The notes under the pieces are model-generated. The model was not told the DNA's origin. It worked only from the letters and a program-made list of their open reading frames with translations, and did not search any database. DNA of 50,164 bases from Candidatus Levybacteria bacterium RIFCSPHIGHO2_01_FULL_36_15 (GTDB taxonomy: Bacteria; Patescibacteriota; Microgenomatia; Levybacterales; GWA1-39-11): NCBI GenBank assembly GCA_001782015.1, contig MFNJ01000039.1, positions 1-50,164 of the forward strand, given 5' to 3'. A program made the translations under genes and the position numbers. Of this stretch, positions 49,583 through 50,164 are shown piece by piece (the first letter of the stretch is position 1; each line of letters starts with the position of its first letter).

Positions 49583-50007
49583 AACAAACAGCAGAGAAGT
49601 TGCTTTCCCAGCTTGATATAAAATCTGATGTAAAAGTAGAAATAACAGAAGATTCTTATAACTTATTTCTAGAATCTGAGGACAATGCGTTAATAATAGG
49701 AAAGCACGGTAATACCCTTTCTTCTTTTGAGCTTATACTTGCTCTTATGCTTGCAAAAAAGCAGGGAGAATATAAAAGAGTTATTATTGAGGTTGGAGGA
49801 TACAGAAAAGAGAGAGAGGAATATTTAAAACAGCTTGCAGAAAGACTCAAAGAAAGCGTTGTTGCCACAGGTTATGAAAAAACAATTCGGGGACTAAAAC
49901 CATGGGAAAGAAGATTGGTACATATATTCTTGAAAGACGACAGCGATGTAGCAACTGAATCTACTGGTGAGGGCAACGATAGGGTTCTTGTAATAAAGAA
50001 GAAGTGA
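49564..50007 (+). CDS. khpB: KH-R3H RNA-binding protein Jag/KhpB
   Basis: 147 residues. A KH domain with LIIGKHGNTLSSFELILALM and an R3H domain with LKPWERRLVHIFLKDDSDVA, then TESTGEGNDRVLVI. The N-terminal Jag domain is short. Binds RNA and, in Firmicutes, affects cell elongation. Overlaps yidC at its start; its TGA overlaps a GTG that starts the next gene. Confidence 0.95.
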   Translation: MDEKSVKQTAEKLLSQLDIKSDVKVEITEDSYNLFLESEDNALIIGKHGNTLSSFELILALMLAKKQGEYKRVIIEVGGYRKEREEYLKQLAERLKESVVATGYEKTIRGLKPWERRLVHIFLKDDSDVATESTGEGNDRVLVIKKK

Positions 50008-50164
50008 TCAAAAAAATTGAGAATTTAATTTTTCTCGCAACTATCTTTTTACTTCCCACTCAAATAAGTAAGCATTTCTGGCCGGATTTTTCTTTTGTTT
50101 CCGGTATTAGAGTTGACTATCTTTCTCCCACGCTTTACATCACAGATATACTTCTGGCGATTTT
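50004..50164 (+). CDS. Partial O-antigen-ligase-like membrane protein (N-terminus only)
   Basis: 53 codons from GTG 50004, overlapping the khpB stop (GTGA), to the window edge. A first helix LIFLATIFLLPTQISKHFW is followed by PDFSFVSGIRVDYLSPTLYI, a start I associate with Wzy/O-antigen ligase family proteins of Microgenomates. The diagnostic domain lies outside the window. Confidence 0.6.
   Translation, partial: MIKKIENLIFLATIFLLPTQISKHFWPDFSFVSGIRVDYLSPTLYITDILLAI

Noticed and set aside
1-50164. Recoded UGA (code 25) as in Gracilibacteria
   Set aside because: TGA ends several well-defined genes here (khpB, msrA neighbours, the toxin frame) and no conserved protein needs an internal TGA read as glycine.

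Overview
The window looks like a chromosome segment of a Candidate Phyla Radiation (Patescibacteria) bacterium, most likely of the Microgenomates group. This is inferred from the AT-rich sequence, the short and divergent versions of core enzymes (PGK, YidC, DnaA), the LapA/YggT/small-membrane-protein gene content, and a partial O-antigen-ligase-like start at the right edge of a type I know from Microgenomates. TGA is used as a stop, so the code is table 11. No lineage search was run.

Layout. 1-1.5 kb: dnaA (minus strand, C-terminus cut by the edge) with a DnaA box inside its own promoter. 1.5-10.6 kb: PPC-domain protein, Fe-type superoxide dismutase, MsrA, a VOC protein, a lone receiver domain, a broken GT-C glycosyltransferase, a PQQ-type sugar dehydrogenase and several small membrane or exported proteins. 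10.6-27.5 kb: an accessory region in which single genes or short operons (toxin/antitoxin, PadR/DsrE, Fic, deoxyribosyltransferase-like, GIY-YIG, cytidine deaminase-like, NTF2-like, TrmO, GlsB/YggT, LapA/NUDIX, a PD-(D/E)XK nuclease) sit between about fourteen full or partial copies of a degenerate repeat. Every copy has the same orientation, whichever way the gene beside it points. The region ends at tRNA-Asn, whose 5' end carries a GIY-YIG gene flanked by a 16-bp direct repeat. 27.6-33.1 kb: three sigma-70 paralogues in a row followed by dnaG. 33.2-37.7 kb: a secreted lytic-transglycosylase-like protein, ComM/YifB and a P-type cation ATPase. 37.7-40.9 kb: a sugar-phosphate cluster (Rpe, RpiB, DUF2090 aldolase, PfkB kinase). 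41-47 kb: class A penicillin-binding protein, PGK, a cytidylate-kinase-like protein and GAPDH. 47.4-50.2 kb: PAP2 phosphatase, then rpmH-rnpA-yidC-khpB and the start of an O-antigen-ligase-like gene.

How it fits together. dnaA at the left and rpmH-rnpA-yidC-khpB at the right are divergent, as around many bacterial origins, but here about 47 kb lies between them. Many first-in-operon genes have a good -10 box 6-9 bases before the start codon, which predicts leaderless mRNAs; genes inside operons carry Shine-Dalgarno sequences. Intergenic space is rich in REP-like hairpins and in long AT-rich imperfect inverted repeats; sequence of the same character also appears in frame inside GAPDH.

The strongest candidate for an undescribed system is the repeat-gene-repeat array at 10.9-26.2 kb, which has the layout of a cassette array without canonical integron attC hallmarks and with no integrase in the window.
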